Below are positions 11,326-22,767 of a stretch of DNA of 64,000 nucleotides, one piece after another (the stretch's first letter is position 1; the number at the start of each line of letters is the position of its first letter). The DNA comes from Sarcophilus harrisii (Eukaryota; Chordata; Mammalia; Dasyuromorphia; Dasyuridae), in the NCBI RefSeq assembly GCF_902635505.1, contig NC_045428.1, forward strand, positions 216,312,301 to 216,376,300. The letters run 5' to 3'. The position numbers were made by a program, and so were the translations under genes. The notes beneath the pieces were generated by a model, which saw only the letters and a list, made by a program, of their open reading frames with translations, did no database searches and was not told the DNA's origin.

Positions 11326-11394
11326 ATGTAATTATTCTTAAAAAGCTCTCAAAATACATACATAAATGTTTAGTGGGAAGGACTACACTAAATA

Positions 11395-11550
11395 AAAGTA
11401 ATCCATGAATTCAAATCCAGACTCAGTTACTAATTAGCTGTGTGACCCTGAGAAACTTAATCCTGTTTGCCTCAGTTTCTCATCTCTAAAGTGAGTGGGA
11501 GAAGAAAATGGTAAATCACTTCCATATTTTTGCCAAGAACAACATATACC
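11395..11550 (+). repeat. tRNA-derived marsupial SINE fragment, forward
   Basis: Blocks 'attcaaatccagactcagtt', 'tagctgtgtgaccctgagaa' and 'aaaatggtaaatcacttcca' follow in the order of the complete SINE at 53.24 kb. A small reversed piece ('attcagtcatttctaatgct') lies at about 11677. Confidence 0.75.
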
Positions 11551-11803
11551 TCATAGCACCTGGTATGCTGATGAAAAATAAATGTTCATATTATTTAGAA
11601 AAAAACAAAAGCAAACTAATAAAACCAAAACCTTTTGATCTCTGTATAAGCTACAAAAAGGTCATTGTCAGGTTTCTATTCAGTCATTTCTAATGCTTTG
11701 TGATCTGCTACTGTGCCAATTTGAAACAGGATTATTTTCTATCTAGAGCAATTAAGGAAAATAGTTTTTATTTCAAATTGATGAGATTGGTCTAGGCACC
11801 AAA

Positions 11804-12366
11804 TGTGGAGTTCAGTCATGTGACAAATTCACAATGGCTTTTTTCTTTGTCAAAAAGTAGGTTTATTTACAAGAAGAAGTTACAGACAACATGGAAAGAT
11901 AAAATAAGCATCAGGAGTAGTAAATATGAAATAGATTTGGGAGAGCATATAGTTAGCAAGGAAAATGTTAACAATTAACAATGGAAAAGACCAGTTCCCC
12001 AGTGGAACTTACAATTAAGCAGGAAAAAAGGAATACTTCATTAAGTGGAAATAGACTATTGACTGGCAAGCTAAATCTTAAAAGGGATTTAGCATCCTAA
12101 AAGAGTTAGTTAGCTGTAACAAGGAGAAAAACACGATGAGACATGGAAACATGACCAAGGACCTCATCAAAATGGTTAAGAAAGCATTATACTCCTTCTA
12201 GAGTATTTGAATTATGGTAAATAGATATAATTCAAAGATAATATTGCTCTTGAAGATACAACAGTGAAGGAATATATGTGCAACTACAACCTTCTTGCTA
12301 CTCCAAACAAAAGTAAAAATTCCATTTTCCCTCAGAGACAGGATGATATTTAAGAAAATATCCACA
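11804..12366 (-). mobile_element. endogenous-retrovirus LTR, minus strand
   Basis: In + orientation it starts TGTGGAGTTCAG and ends AAAATATCCACA, giving perfect 6-base terminal inverted repeats. On the minus strand a polyadenylation signal (AATAAACC, near 11860) lies close to its 3' end. The bases just outside (11796-11803) read 'gcaccaaa', the reverse of TTTGGTGC, which looks like the start of the internal leader. No flanking duplication was seen, so this is the LTR end of a lost provirus. Same family as 7760-7929. Confidence 0.72.
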
Positions 12367-12726
12367 CTATATGTGGACCAGCCATTCTATATTATAAGGC
12401 CCATCCAACTATATTACATTTAAAATTAGTGATTGACTTAGACAATTTCAAAGTTCCCTTTCAACCCTATCTCCTGTATCTTGGTAATTGTTCTTTATCC
12501 CAGACTTATTATTGATACTTAGCTTTTAAAAAGCTCTCAGAAAGATGTGCAATTAATTAGTGCTCATCACTTCCCCAAGTTCTATCAGAAAATACTTAGA
12601 TGTTTATGAATTGGTCCAACCATTCTAGAAAGTAATTAGGAAATTGCCTCTCCCCCCCAAAGTCACTCAACTGTGGACATCTTGATTTCTTCCTTCCTTT
12701 CCCATCCATCCATCTGTCACATATGG

Positions 12727-13267
12727 TATGTGGGATAATATTTTCCACAAAAACAATCAGAGACTCTCAGAATAAGAAAAATCAAAAAAGGGTTTATTAC
12801 AATCTCGGGAGAAAGAGCATCTATCATGTGAAAAGGTGTTTGTCAGTGAAAAGGGAATGCAGAGTATAAACTGTAAAACACCTGATTAAATAGCCTGAAC
12901 ACAGAAATCCCCAATCCCCACCTGACCTTTTCTCCCATTGTTTGGAGGAATAAGAGTTTGCATTCTAATAGAAGAAATCTAACTTAGAAATAAAAGAATA
13001 TAAGTCAATAACAATAAGATCTTAATTTAAATTTCCCTAGAGAGCTGCAATACAAGCATATATCCTCAGATAAGAGAATTCAAAATCATCATCACCTTTA
13101 AAAGAAGTACTTAAATGCTAATTAAGAAGTGATGGGAAACTGGAAAGGACAAACCTGCAACTTTTAATTATAGGTCTATTTGTTATTATGAAGTCTCAAG
13201 TCACAATTCAAGTATACTTTAAGGCTATATTCCCATGAGAGTGTCTTCACTCAGTTAATTCCACACA
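12727..13267 (-). mobile_element. endogenous-retrovirus LTR, minus strand, different family
   Basis: In + orientation it starts TGTGGGATAATATTTTCC and ends TTAATTCCACACA. On the minus strand it has 'CGAGATTGTAATAAACCC' near its 3' end, related in layout to the 31.15-kb LTR. Flanks 'tatggta' and 'tagggta' may be a worn target duplication. Boundaries are tentative. Confidence 0.6.
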
Positions 13268-13492
13268 TAGGGTATCATAACCCTACCAACTGATGCTCTT
13301 AATAACTTATATTTTTCTTTTGGATCTTTGAACCCTCCCAAAATATCTTGGGCTTTACTGGCTAGACTTCTTTTTTAAGGACCATGCCTTAAACCAAAAC
13401 AATTCTGACTCTCATAGATTGGTCAACAATAGGTCCCAGGCCAAGTCAAGTGGTCATTATTTGGGATCTTTTTACTCAAGGTGAATGTTTTA
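13268..13492. other. unassigned sequence, possibly ERV-derived
   Basis: Nothing firmly recognised; it lies between an LTR and an RTE-tailed repeat. Confidence 0.3.
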
Positions 13493-13869
13493 TCAGAAAC
13501 CCTGAGGTTCTTCCCTCCTAAATTTATTTAGTTATTTAGATTATTATTATTATTATTTAGCTAGATGAGAGAAGCCTTTGTTTGCCTCAATTCCACTTGG
13601 CCTTAAATCACTAAATGAGTGCTTGAGTATTGTCTCAAACAGTCCTGTTGAAGTCCTTAGCTTGAAAAATTCTTCTACTGCATCTAGGGCTACCTCTAGT
13701 CATCTTGAGGTATCTTTGGCCACTGGACCTAGATGTCTATGAAGGGGAAAGTGAGGCAGGTGACTGTGCACAGCACTCCCTCACTTAAATCCACTTCACT
13801 TGCATTTCATGGTATCACTTCCCTGACTTCATGATTCTCTGAAAAAGGACAAATAACAACAATCCTTTG
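13493..13869 (-). repeat. RTE-tailed dispersed repeat, copy A
   Basis: About 380 bp matching 27696-28053 along its whole length: 'cagaaaccctga', 'taaatcactaaatgagtgc', 'agtccttagcttgaaaa', 'actccctcacttaaatc' and a 'caaataacaacaat' end. On the minus strand its first 40 bases resemble the 3' end of the RTE-type LINE at 40.61 kb (GTTGTTGT-CCTTT...GAAGA). Confidence 0.75.
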
Positions 13870-13940
13870 ATCAAAAGCTACCACTACTAGATCAATACCA
13901 GCCCCCCCCCCCAAGAGATCAAAGAGAAAAGGCCTCTTTT

Positions 13941-14152
13941 AAAGAAAAATATTTATAGCCTCTCTTTTCTAGAGTCGCAGAGAATTGGAAATTAAGGGAG
14001 TAGTCATCAAATGAAAAGTAACAATAAATTGTGGCTGATAAATGTAATGAAATGTTATTGGGCTATAAGAAATGACAAAAAGGACAGCTTTGAAGAAAAG
14101 ACTTGTGTGAACTGACTCACAGTGAAGTGGGCAGAACTGTTGAGGTTGGGAA
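13941..14152 (+). mobile_element. old L1, ORF2 C-terminal part (left piece)
   Basis: Decayed plus-strand ORF2 end: 'gcagagaattggaaattaag', 'aatgaaatgttattgggcta' and 'taagaaatgac' match the same region of other L1 copies. It is interrupted by an LTR and resumes at about 14640. Confidence 0.75.
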
Positions 14153-14156
14153 AGGG

Positions 14157-14620
14157 ACCCCAAAAGTTTGTTTTATTTTGAGGTGTCTTAAAAGAATTTT
14201 CAGGCTTGAATGCATTCCAAGTCAAGGGGTAAAGTTTATTGTAATTGTAAAGCTATTACAAGTGGGCTGAATTTCAAAAGAAATTCCAAGAAACTGAAAC
14301 TAAGAGACATATATTTATCCATCTTTCTATCATTGACGTGCTATCATTCTATAGCTCATAGGCAGGACTGAGGAGTGGTCTGTGGAATTTGGTTCTCACT
14401 GACAAGATTATCAGTCAGCAATGAATTAAGGGGTGATCTCTGGGATTTGGTTATCACTGACCAACAGATTGTCTATCTGACAGTCAAGGAACTAAGTAGA
14501 GGTTTATTCACTATTGTTTTTGGAGTTTAATCTGTGGGACTATCCTGAGGCCAGAAACTATCTCACTGAATCATGCAGATTGTAAGAACAATAGTATTCC
14601 TAGGTTGGGGATGGGGGAGG
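14157..14620 (-). mobile_element. endogenous-retrovirus LTR remnant inside an L1
   Basis: On the minus strand it carries a 'CAATAAACTTTACCCC' polyadenylation-type stretch and, at its 3' edge, TTTTGGGGTCCC resembling a leader start. It contains a local duplication of 'ggaatttggtt-ctcactgac' (about 14386 and 14442). The outer edges are approximate. It sits within the L1 whose pieces flank it, so it is younger than that L1. Confidence 0.6.
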
Positions 14621-14639
14621 GGGGGAGGGAGGAAACCAG

Positions 14640-15065
14640 AGGACTTTAGAATCAGCTTGCCAGAATAGATGCCCTCCAAAATCACTGCTATATTTTCCTA
14701 GAAGCTATGCTCCTTCAGAACTAGGAGGACAATGGAGACAAAAAACTACAATATTATTAAGACATATTATTTTGAAAGACTTGAAAATTCTGACTAATAA
14801 AATGAGGGGGAAAAACCTAATACTAAAGGATCAATGATAATGCCTATTACCCACTTTTTGACTAAGAGGTGAGAAAGTTGAGTTGCAAAATGAGATCCAT
14901 AATTTTAGATACGGCCAATGTGAGAATTTGTTTTGTTTAACTATGGATGTTTGCTATATATTTTTCTTTCCCCCCCCAAAGTAAGGATGGGAGGGAGAGA
15001 AAATAAATGCTTGTTAGTTGGGGGGAAAAAGAAAATTAAAAAAAAGGAATCTTAAAAAAAAAAAG
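14640..15065 (+). mobile_element. old L1 3' UTR (right piece) and A-tail
   Basis: Continues the L1 split at 14152: 'ttttgaaagacttgaaaatt', 'gccaatgtgagaatttgttt', 'ggatgggagggagagaaaat', then A-rich ends at 15038-15064. This 3' UTR type differs from the younger L1 tails in the window. Confidence 0.75.
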
Positions 15066-15069
15066 ATGA

Positions 15070-15570
15070 TACAATGATCCTCTCTTAAACTCCTTTCTTC
15101 CATGATTAATATAGCCTCACACATATAGACTGCTGGAGGGACTGAATACTCCTGAGAATTCTTTAATCAAAATCCAAACAGTGGCAAAGTCTGTCTGTCC
15201 AAGTATGCTTTCCAGAAAGCCACAAGTACCTCTTTTCTGGCACTTGGAGAGGGCTTGAAATATGCCAGGCAGCATGTGGAGCCATCACTACTCTAATTAA
15301 ATCGCTATGAGCAGGAGAGCTGCTAGTGCTTAGCATGCTGCTGAATCCTAGGGGCCCTATAGTGAGGCTTTCAATTCTTATATCTCAAGGCAGGGAGCCA
15401 GTATGAACCACAGACTCTGAGGTGCCTGTTTTGCCTTGGGTTTTGAGAACAGGCAAAATGGAAGAAAAAAGAAAGAAAGAAAAAAATGTCTTGGCTACTT
15501 AAAGTATTTGATTTCATGGACTTCCCCTCCCCTAATTGTCTTACCACCTCCTAGCTGATACTTGAAATCC
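15070..15570. other. unassigned intergenic sequence
   Basis: No gene or named repeat seen. Short GA-rich run at about 15460-15485. Confidence 0.4.
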
Positions 15571-15695
15571 CTTTAAAGAGGGACACTATTTTCCTTTTGT
15601 ATTTGAAACTCCTGGACCTAATTCAATTCCTTAACATAGATACTTTATAAATGGTTGTTAAGTTGACTACATTCTACAATTAGAAGTGAAGCTTT
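15571..15695 (+). repeat. L2-type LINE 3' end
   Basis: Shows 'ttccttttgtatttgaaact' and 'tttataaatggttgttaagt', the usual end of L2-type repeats; also near 41.16 and 62.56 kb. Confidence 0.55.
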
Positions 15696-15739
15696 AAACT
15701 GAAATATTTTCACTGGAGATATAATTACTCCATGGTCAG

Positions 15740-15905
15740 AGAGTTTAAGGTTGAAAAGTCCCTTAGAAATCATCTTATGCAACCATCTCATTTTACATAT
15801 AAATTTAGTTGAAAAACTATTAAGAGAAATAATTAAGTGGCTTCACCAAGAACAGAGAGGTAATAGAGCAGGATCTGAATATAGACCCTCTGATTTGAAG
15901 TGGTT
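15740..15905 (-). repeat. MIR-type SINE, reverse
   Basis: Reversed MIR blocks 'ccatctcattttacatataa', 'aattaagtggcttcaccaag' and 'gaatatagaccctctgattt'. Confidence 0.65.
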
Positions 15906-17150
15906 GACTTTTGGATGAATGAAAGAAAATAAGTTCTGTAAAAGCACTTTAAGTTTCAGTTCCCTGAAGGAAAGCCTGGTTTTCCCAAACTAATTTTTGT
16001 TTTGGTCACCTTGCATTTTCAGATCAGAGAGTCAATGCCATTATAAGAGAATTAAAAAAAAAATGACTCCTCTTGATAAATCTACTTGGCAATTACCTTC
16101 TCTATATTCTACCATTCTTTTCTATTGGATTAGAATGATGATTCTTTCTAGGAATATACATCCATGAAAATACTGTAAACATTATTTGTCTATAATATGG
16201 GTAATATATTCCAAGTATTATCAATCATATAATTGTATATGATATATGTATATAAATATTAAGCTGTATTATATTATATTATAGGTACAATCTATCACAC
16301 AATATATAGTTTTATGTGTTTATATTTTATATATATCATACATAATTGCATTAATAATGTATGATCTGTATTGGGCATATAATGGCATTGACTTCTCATA
16401 AAGGTAGGGATAAACAGAGAAGGAATGTAAATTAATAACACCAAAATATTTTTTAAATGAACTTGATTTTGTTCATCTGTTTTACTGCCTCTTATTTTCC
16501 TAGTCTGTGGCTTAGCCTGGCAGAAATGAATCATCAATTCTCTACCTCCTCCAGAAAAAAAAAAGCCTCAGTAATTTTACATTTTTAAAAATGTAATATA
16601 TATTGTTTATGAAGCACATTCAAACATGTTTTAAAAACAAGGAATTAAGCCATTTCTTTATCCAAATAAAAATGTTTACATAATACCAAATGATAGTAAA
16701 AGGTACTATCTTTCATGAAAAGAAAAGTGCTCAAGAAGGCAGATTCCATTAAGATGTACAATAGAGTCTAAATTCTAGAATGAAATTGGGAGGAGGGGAG
16801 GAGAAAAATCAAGGACTTAAAAAGATATTGATAAAGATGTCCTGGTAGTAAATAAGGGCATTGCAATGAATCTAGTGGATTCCATGGAAAAAAATTATAG
16901 AAAATCTACTTCCATATCAGTTAATAATAGCAATAATAAATCATGATGATGATACCACATATATTATATATGTATGTGTGTATATATGTACATGTAATTT
17001 CTTATCTATCTGGAATTATTTTCTTGCATTTTTCAAAGTTAGACACTATGACCTCAATATATCCTTTCAAATCTGTTAACTGTGATTAAAGAAAACAGCT
17101 TTTTGTAAAGCTAAACCATGGCTCCATCTAATGGCCATGCTGAAAACTAC
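15906..17150. other. AT-rich intergenic sequence
   Basis: No gene. About 16180-16340 is dominated by TA/TATAT runs, and 16960-16995 is a short TATATG/TG microsatellite. Confidence 0.5.
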
Positions 17151-17154
17151 AACT

Positions 17155-17520
17155 TTTCTCAGAGTCAAGAATCATTTAAATGCTTTCTATATAGCAAGTA
17201 CTGAGCTAAGCACTGGGAATAAAAAAAGAAAGGCAAAACACCACCACCACCAACAACAACAAAATTCAGTCCCTGCTTTCAAGGAGCTCAAAGTCTACTG
17301 GGGGAAAGAACATGAAAATAACAATGTACAAATAAGATATTTACAGAATAAATCAGAGATAATCTCAGAGGGAAGAAAATAAAATTAAAGAGAACTGAGA
17401 AGACCTTCCTGAACAATATGGGAATTAAATTGAAACATGAGGGAATAAAGAGAAACTGAGGTTGAGATGAAAAGGGAAAAGATTTTAAGCATGGGGGACA
17501 GCAGTGGAAATGGCAAGGGC
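17155..17520 (+). repeat. ancient interspersed repeat, long copy
   Basis: Best copy in the window of the family also seen at 5.4, 59.7, 60.7 and 62.9 kb: 'actgagctaagcactgggaa', 'tttcaaggagctcaaagtct', 'gatatttacagaataaat' and 'gataatctcagagggaag'. A (CAC)n/(CAA)n run lies at 17241-17260. The 83-residue frame here is not a gene. Confidence 0.65.
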
Positions 17521-18240
17521 TGGGAGAATATAAGGAGTGTTCAAAGTCTCAGTTAATTTTTATAAAATGAAATTATTCCTTCATTCTGCTTTACGGATGT
17601 GTTTTATTGTGCCCAACAATTATTTCTCATTGGAATTCTACACACAGGTAAAATCCGGAGGAGTTTAAAGTAAAATGAATTTTTTTCCTCAATGTCTTTT
17701 TTTAATTTGAAATTTGGTCTAGAATTATGTAGTGCCTCTTCAACTCCATCTTCTTTCCCGGCTACTAGTAAGGAATGGGGTGTGATTTTGCTGTCTGGTA
17801 ACAAGTGACAGAGGAAGTGAGCAAGGTGAAGTAGCCAAGAAGGGAAGCAAAAGGCATTTGAACTTAAGGAGACTAAAAGAATAGGACCTCTGCCCCAATC
17901 ATCCAAAGCAGGAATTGTATGACTCAAAGTCAGACAGAGAAACCAGCATGGAATGACAGCAGGTGCTTCTTCCTCTGTGGCACTTCATTTGTGGGACTTT
18001 GAGTTGCTTCATTCACTCTTCTTGTTCCATAAGCAATGGGTTAGCTGCCAAGAAAAGCATTTGGAGTCTCTGTCAGTAACAAGACACCTCATGGAAAAGT
18101 ATCACCTTTAGGAGATTTAATCTGTACCCAGTCTCATATTCTATGCCAGAAAAAAAGAGAAGCAGAGTCCTAAATCTGGAGACCCTGAATATGCACCTAT
18201 TGAAGAACCCTCCCGGATGGCATTAGTCAAATATTGTCTA
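17521..18240. other. unassigned intergenic sequence
   Basis: No gene or named repeat recognised. The 107-residue minus-strand frame at 17604-17927 has no features of a known protein. Confidence 0.4.
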
Positions 18241-18256
18241 ATAATAGTGTTGCATT

Positions 18257-18876
18257 AAATATTTGTGGCAGCCCTTTTTGTAGTGGCAAGAAACTGGAAA
18301 TTGAGTGGATCCCCATCAGTTGGGGAATAACTGAATAAATTATGGTATATTAATGTTATGGGATATTATTATTCTGTAAGAAATGATCAACATAATGATT
18401 TCAGAGAAGCCTGGAGAGGCTTACACAAATTGATTCTAAGGGAAATGAGCAGAACCAGGAGATCACTATACATGGCAACAACAAGACTATATGAGATCAA
18501 TTCTGTTGCACGTGGCTCTCTTCAACAATGAGATGATTCAGATCAGTTCCAATTGTTCAGTGATGAAGAGAGCCATTTACACCCAGAGAGAGGATTGTGG
18601 GAGCTAAGTGTGGACCACAACATAGCATTCTACTCTTTCTCTTGTTTGTTTGCATTTTGTATTTTCTCAGTTTTTTTTCTTCTTTAAGATAACTGTATAA
18701 ATATATATACATATACTGGATTTAACATATATTTTAATATATTTACAGGATTACCTGCCATCTAGGGGAGGGGGTGGGGGAAAGAGGGGATAATTTGGAA
18801 CAAAAGGTTTTGCAAGGGTCAATATTGAAAAATTACACATGCATATGTTTTGTAAATAAAAAGCAATAATAAAAAA
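18257..18876 (+). mobile_element. 5'-truncated L1 with target duplication
   Basis: A 620-bp L1 end (ORF2 C-terminus, 3' UTR with GGGGAGGGGGTGGGGGAAAG, A-tail) flanked by 'ataatagtgttgcatt' at 18241-18256 and 'ataatagtgttacatt' at 18877-18892 (15 of 16 match). Simple target-primed insertion. Confidence 0.93.
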
Positions 18877-18909
18877 ATAATAGTGTTACATTGATCACAT
18901 TTCTGTGAT

Positions 18910-19150
18910 AAATAGAACATGATGCAGCTCGGTGATACAGTAAATACAGCACCAAGCCTGGAGTTAGGAAGACCTGATTTCAATTCTTCCTCAGATACTT
19001 CCTATTTCTGTGATCCTGGGCAAATCACTTAATCTCTGTGTAAAAATGGGGATAATAAGAGGACCTATCTCCAGGATTGTTGTAAAGATCAAATGAGATA
19101 ATAATTGTACCTGGCACATATAGGAGTGTTTGTTATTATTAGTAGTATCA
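18910..19150 (+). repeat. MIR/CORE-type SINE, forward, near full length
   Basis: tRNA-like head ('gcctggagttaggaagacct'), 'gatcctgggcaaatcactta', 'aaatggggataataagagga' and a 'gagataataattgtacctgg' tail. Confidence 0.85.
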
Positions 19151-19550
19151 TAATTATCATAGAAAAAGAACAGCCATGGAGTACTAAACAAAATGAACTA
19201 TCTTCCTTAAGATTCCTGAAGCTTCCTAAGGCTGAAAGAAGTTATGGTCATGTAGCCTCATGTTGTTGGATGTTTTATTCTGGTATAAACCATAAGAGTG
19301 AACAGAGTCAAGTGCAAAGTTCCACTTATACTCTGATCTAATTCTTTTCCTCTGGCTATTGAAGCTTCCTGACTATCTGACTACAAAAAGTCAAGAGATC
19401 TGCTGCTTTCTCATGCTTGGTGAATCAAGATGCGCAAATCAATGATTAATTAGGATCAAGTTCTTCCTGTACCCTTACTAGTTATATGACCACAAGCAAA
19501 TCATGTAATCATTCTGAGACTGTTTTCTCACCTGTGAAAAAAATATAGCA

Positions 19551-19695
19551 AGGGCAGCTAGGTGGCACATTGGAAAGAACACTTCGTCCTGAAATCAGAA
19601 GGACCTGAATTCAACTTTGGCCTCAGACATTTATATTAACTGTATGAACCTGGGCAAATCACTTAACCTCAATTATCTCTAAGAAAACAAAAAAG
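19551..19695 (+). repeat. tRNA-derived marsupial SINE, forward, head part
   Basis: Opens 'agggcagctaggtggcacat', then 'atcagaaggacctgaattca' and 'gcctcagacatttatattaa'. This is the GGCAGCTAGGTGGC head common in marsupial SINEs. A-rich end near 19682-19700. Confidence 0.88.
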
Positions 19696-19854
19696 AAAAA
19701 AAACCCTATACTTTCTACTTTAGAGGATTGACATAAGGCTCAAATGAGAATTCCAAATACTTTGGAAATTATAAAGCCTATATAAATTGCAATGAATTAT
19801 TTTAAAAATATATCTCTTTTTTAAAATAAAAAATTATAGAGTGGATTATACATA

Positions 19855-19985
19855 GGTGAAAATAATATATTAGAATTAAGACACTGTGTGTCCAACTGAC
19901 TGATCAGACCAATAGGAGCTGAGAAGACTGTACCATATATTGTGTATAAATAGTCCCCATGAACATTTGGAATGGTGATGTCTCT
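19855..19985 (+). repeat. RTE-type LINE fragment
   Basis: Matches part of the element at 40.61-41.05 kb: 'ctgatcagaccaatag', 'aaatagtccccatgaacatt' and 'tggaatgg'. In both copies the + strand is the reverse of the coding strand. Confidence 0.65.
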
Positions 19986-20019
19986 AAATTTGACTGCTTA
20001 ACAGAAGTTCTTGATTATA

Positions 20020-20160
20020 TACATATGTGTATGTATGTATAGGTAAACACACAGACACAATTGTGTATTGCATATGTATACATTTGTGTATTGTATATGT
20101 ATATGCACATCTGTAAATATAGATGAATACATGTGTATATACACATATCACAGACATATC
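20020..20160. repeat. TATG/CACA-type microsatellite region
   Basis: Alternating purine-pyrimidine TATGTGTATGTATG and related runs over about 140 bases. Low complexity; the frame translated here is an artefact. Confidence 0.8.
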
Positions 20161-20740
20161 CAAAACACTAAAATTTTTCATTCAGACTATATTGGGTTCT
20201 GTTAAGAGATTTTTTAATTTAAAAGAATCTTGACTCCACTGTATCTAAATTATTTTTAAATAAGCATGTGCAAAAGTAATAGATGATTGCGAAACAATTT
20301 CAATTTTTTAAAAATACATGCCTTGCTAGCTTTGGAGAGTTTTGTTAGAACTTATTTACAATTCCCATCTCTCACATATCAGGGGATACTAAATGGAATG
20401 TTTAGCTCCACGAACTGTGTCCTTGAAAATTTTTTCCTATTTCTTACATATTTCTAGGTCATCTCATTCTTGAATTGAGGTTTGCAAAATTCAAACTTTT
20501 CATACTCAACAGTAACACCTACAATTCTAAGCATCTACTGCAGCTTTAGGAGTTGAAGGCTTATGTGTAAATCAAAATATTCCTATACCAGTTAAAACTT
20601 TTGAAAACCCCACAACCCATTAAAAATTTAATTAGGCTCCTTCAGCTAAGAAATATGTACACTCTTTAATAGTCAAGAAAAAAAATCTTATTCTGTTGTT
20701 TTCATTTGAATTGTATGATCCACAGGGTTGATCTGTTTGT
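20161..20740. other. unassigned intergenic sequence
   Basis: No gene or named repeat recognised. Confidence 0.4.
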
Positions 20741-20751
20741 CCTGTATGTTC

Positions 20752-21030
20752 CAATGGGCATCTAAGTGGTTTTGTAGGTAGAGTGATTAGAACTGAAGAC
20801 AGAGACAGGAGTGTGAAAGTGGCTTTAGACTTATACTAGTTGTTTGACTATGAAAGAACTGCTTTCTCTCTGCTTGCTTCAGTTTCCTCATCTGTAAAAT
20901 GAAGATAATAACAGTGCTTATCTCCCAAATTGTTGTGAAAATAAAATGAGATAAAATAAAGCTTTATGTAAACCTTAAAGCACTATACAAATCCTACCTA
21001 TAATTAATATTATTCACATAGTAGGTATTA
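20752..21030 (+). repeat. MIR-type/tRNA SINE, forward
   Basis: 'ggcatctaagtggttttgta' head, 'cagtttcctcatctgtaaaa' core, 'gcactatacaaatcctacct' tail. Confidence 0.8.
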
Positions 21031-21149
21031 TTAAGTGCTTGTGGACTATATTCCTTAGTTTTTTTAATGATTTTCCTTTATCATAAACTTTGACATTAAT
21101 GAGCAAAAGATGAAACCTCATAATTGCTTTATTTTTAAATACTTCATTT

Positions 21150-21740
21150 TTTCAATTATAATTACAATTACAAAAGTAAAAATTTTTAACTTTTTTTTTA
21201 AATAAAATTTTGAATTTAAAATTTTTCCCTCCTTCTTTCTCCTTCCTTTTCCCTAAGAAGAATTTGACATAGATTATATATGTTCAATCATGTAAAACAT
21301 TTCCATATTAGTTATGTTGTAGAAGAAGAAATAGAGCAAAAAGGGAAAAATACCCCCCAAAAGTGAAAATATTTATGTGTATACTCCATCAGTTCTTTCT
21401 CTGAACGTGGATAGTATTTTCCATCATAAGTCTTATGGTACTGGCTGGCTAAGAGCCAAGAGTATCATAGTTGATCATCGTACAATATCATCGTTACCTT
21501 GTACATTGTTCAGCTTCTATTCACTTCATTCAGTATTGATTCAATTAAAATTTTCTAGGTTTTTCTGAAATCTGTCTGCTCCTCATTTCTTTTACACAAC
21601 AGTATTCCATTACATATATAAACCACAACTTGTTCAGCCATCCCTCAATTGGTGGGCATTCCTTAATTTCCAATTTTTTGCTACCATAAAAAGAGTTGCT
21701 ATAAATATTTTTGTACATCTGTGTTTGTTGTTATCAGAGC
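21150..21740 (-). mobile_element. old L1 3' end, minus strand
   Basis: A-tail reversed at about 21190, then 'tccctccttctttctccttc' (reversed purine-rich 3' UTR), 'aaaccacaacttgttcagcc' and 'aaagagttgctataaatatt'. Same subfamily as the copies at 1.86 and 46.88 kb. Confidence 0.85.
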
Positions 21741-22751
21741 TGGGATCTTAAAATTATATTTTGATTGGTTTTTCCTTTTCAAAGTTGAAGATGGTTTTTG
21801 CCTACATTTTTTTTCTTTCCTAACACTCATTACTTAGACCTAAAGCCTACAATTTCTCACATTCCTGCCTTTCAACCCTCCACCATTCAACACTTCTGAA
21901 ATTTTATCAGTTTTCTCAGACATTTTGACAGTTTTGTACAAGAAGTCCAGGGAACCATAAACCCATTGCCAAATACTTTCTGGGTGATTCTCTTCCTTGG
22001 CATAGTATAGTTGAGAAAGTTTACTTGACTAGTTTGGGTCAGAGTTCAGTTGGGATGGGAGGGTGGTGGTGGGGAGTGAAGGTAAATGTGTAACAAGATT
22101 GAGAAAAGCAGAGATGGGGAATCTGAGAGGAGAAATGAATTTATACTCAATTCCAAGGATCTCTTCTCTATTTGTATATTTATTCTATTTGGCCATGCAG
22201 TACACTTGGGTGTGTCTGTCTAGATGTGGCTCACCTGTAGGCATGAATCTAAGGAGTCTCTTATGCCAGTGTTTCTTCAAGGGAAACTGATTCCTGTCAG
22301 GAGGGCAGCAGAAGATCAAGGACACAAGACTGGTTACTTTGCTCCTAGCTACTTTGCTAGGAAAGATGGGTATTGTTCTAAAATTCTGTCTGCCCCTCAA
22401 AGATTGTTTGTTTATGGGGAATAAACTAAAGCCACTCTTCAGATTCCTATCCCTTTAAATGGGATGAAGTGTTTCAAATTATAAATGCAAAGGCTTAAAT
22501 CTTTGGCCACCAAATTCTAGTAATACAAAGACACACACCAAAAGGTGTATAGCTTTATACATTTATACACCTAAGCTAATTAAAAGACAGAATTTAGAGA
22601 AGTTCTACAAATTAGTAAATTACAAACAATGCAAAGGATCAAAGAACTCTCTCAGTTGGAGGGAGACATCTCAATTTGACCATAAAAGAAACTTTCAGAT
22701 CTCATCCAAAAGGAAAATTCCCCAAAGTCTCTAGTGTAATAAACTAGGGAT
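21741..22751. other. unassigned intergenic sequence
   Basis: No gene or named repeat. A short inverted pair ('aaaggtgtatagctttatac' then 'atttatacacctaag') is near 22540-22575. The small frames at 22.06-22.42 kb overlap on both strands and match nothing I know. Confidence 0.4.
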
Positions 22752-22767
22752 AGAAAAATGATTTCTC

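Noticed and set aside
12720-12735. Near-identical 'tatggta'/'tagggta' flanks of the 12.7-kb LTR as a firm target duplication.
   Set aside because: Seven bases with one mismatch is too weak, and the expected length for such elements is 4-6; kept only as a possibility.
17604-17927. 107-codon minus-strand frame.
   Set aside because: No similarity recognised, and its composition fits chance in a less AT-rich patch.
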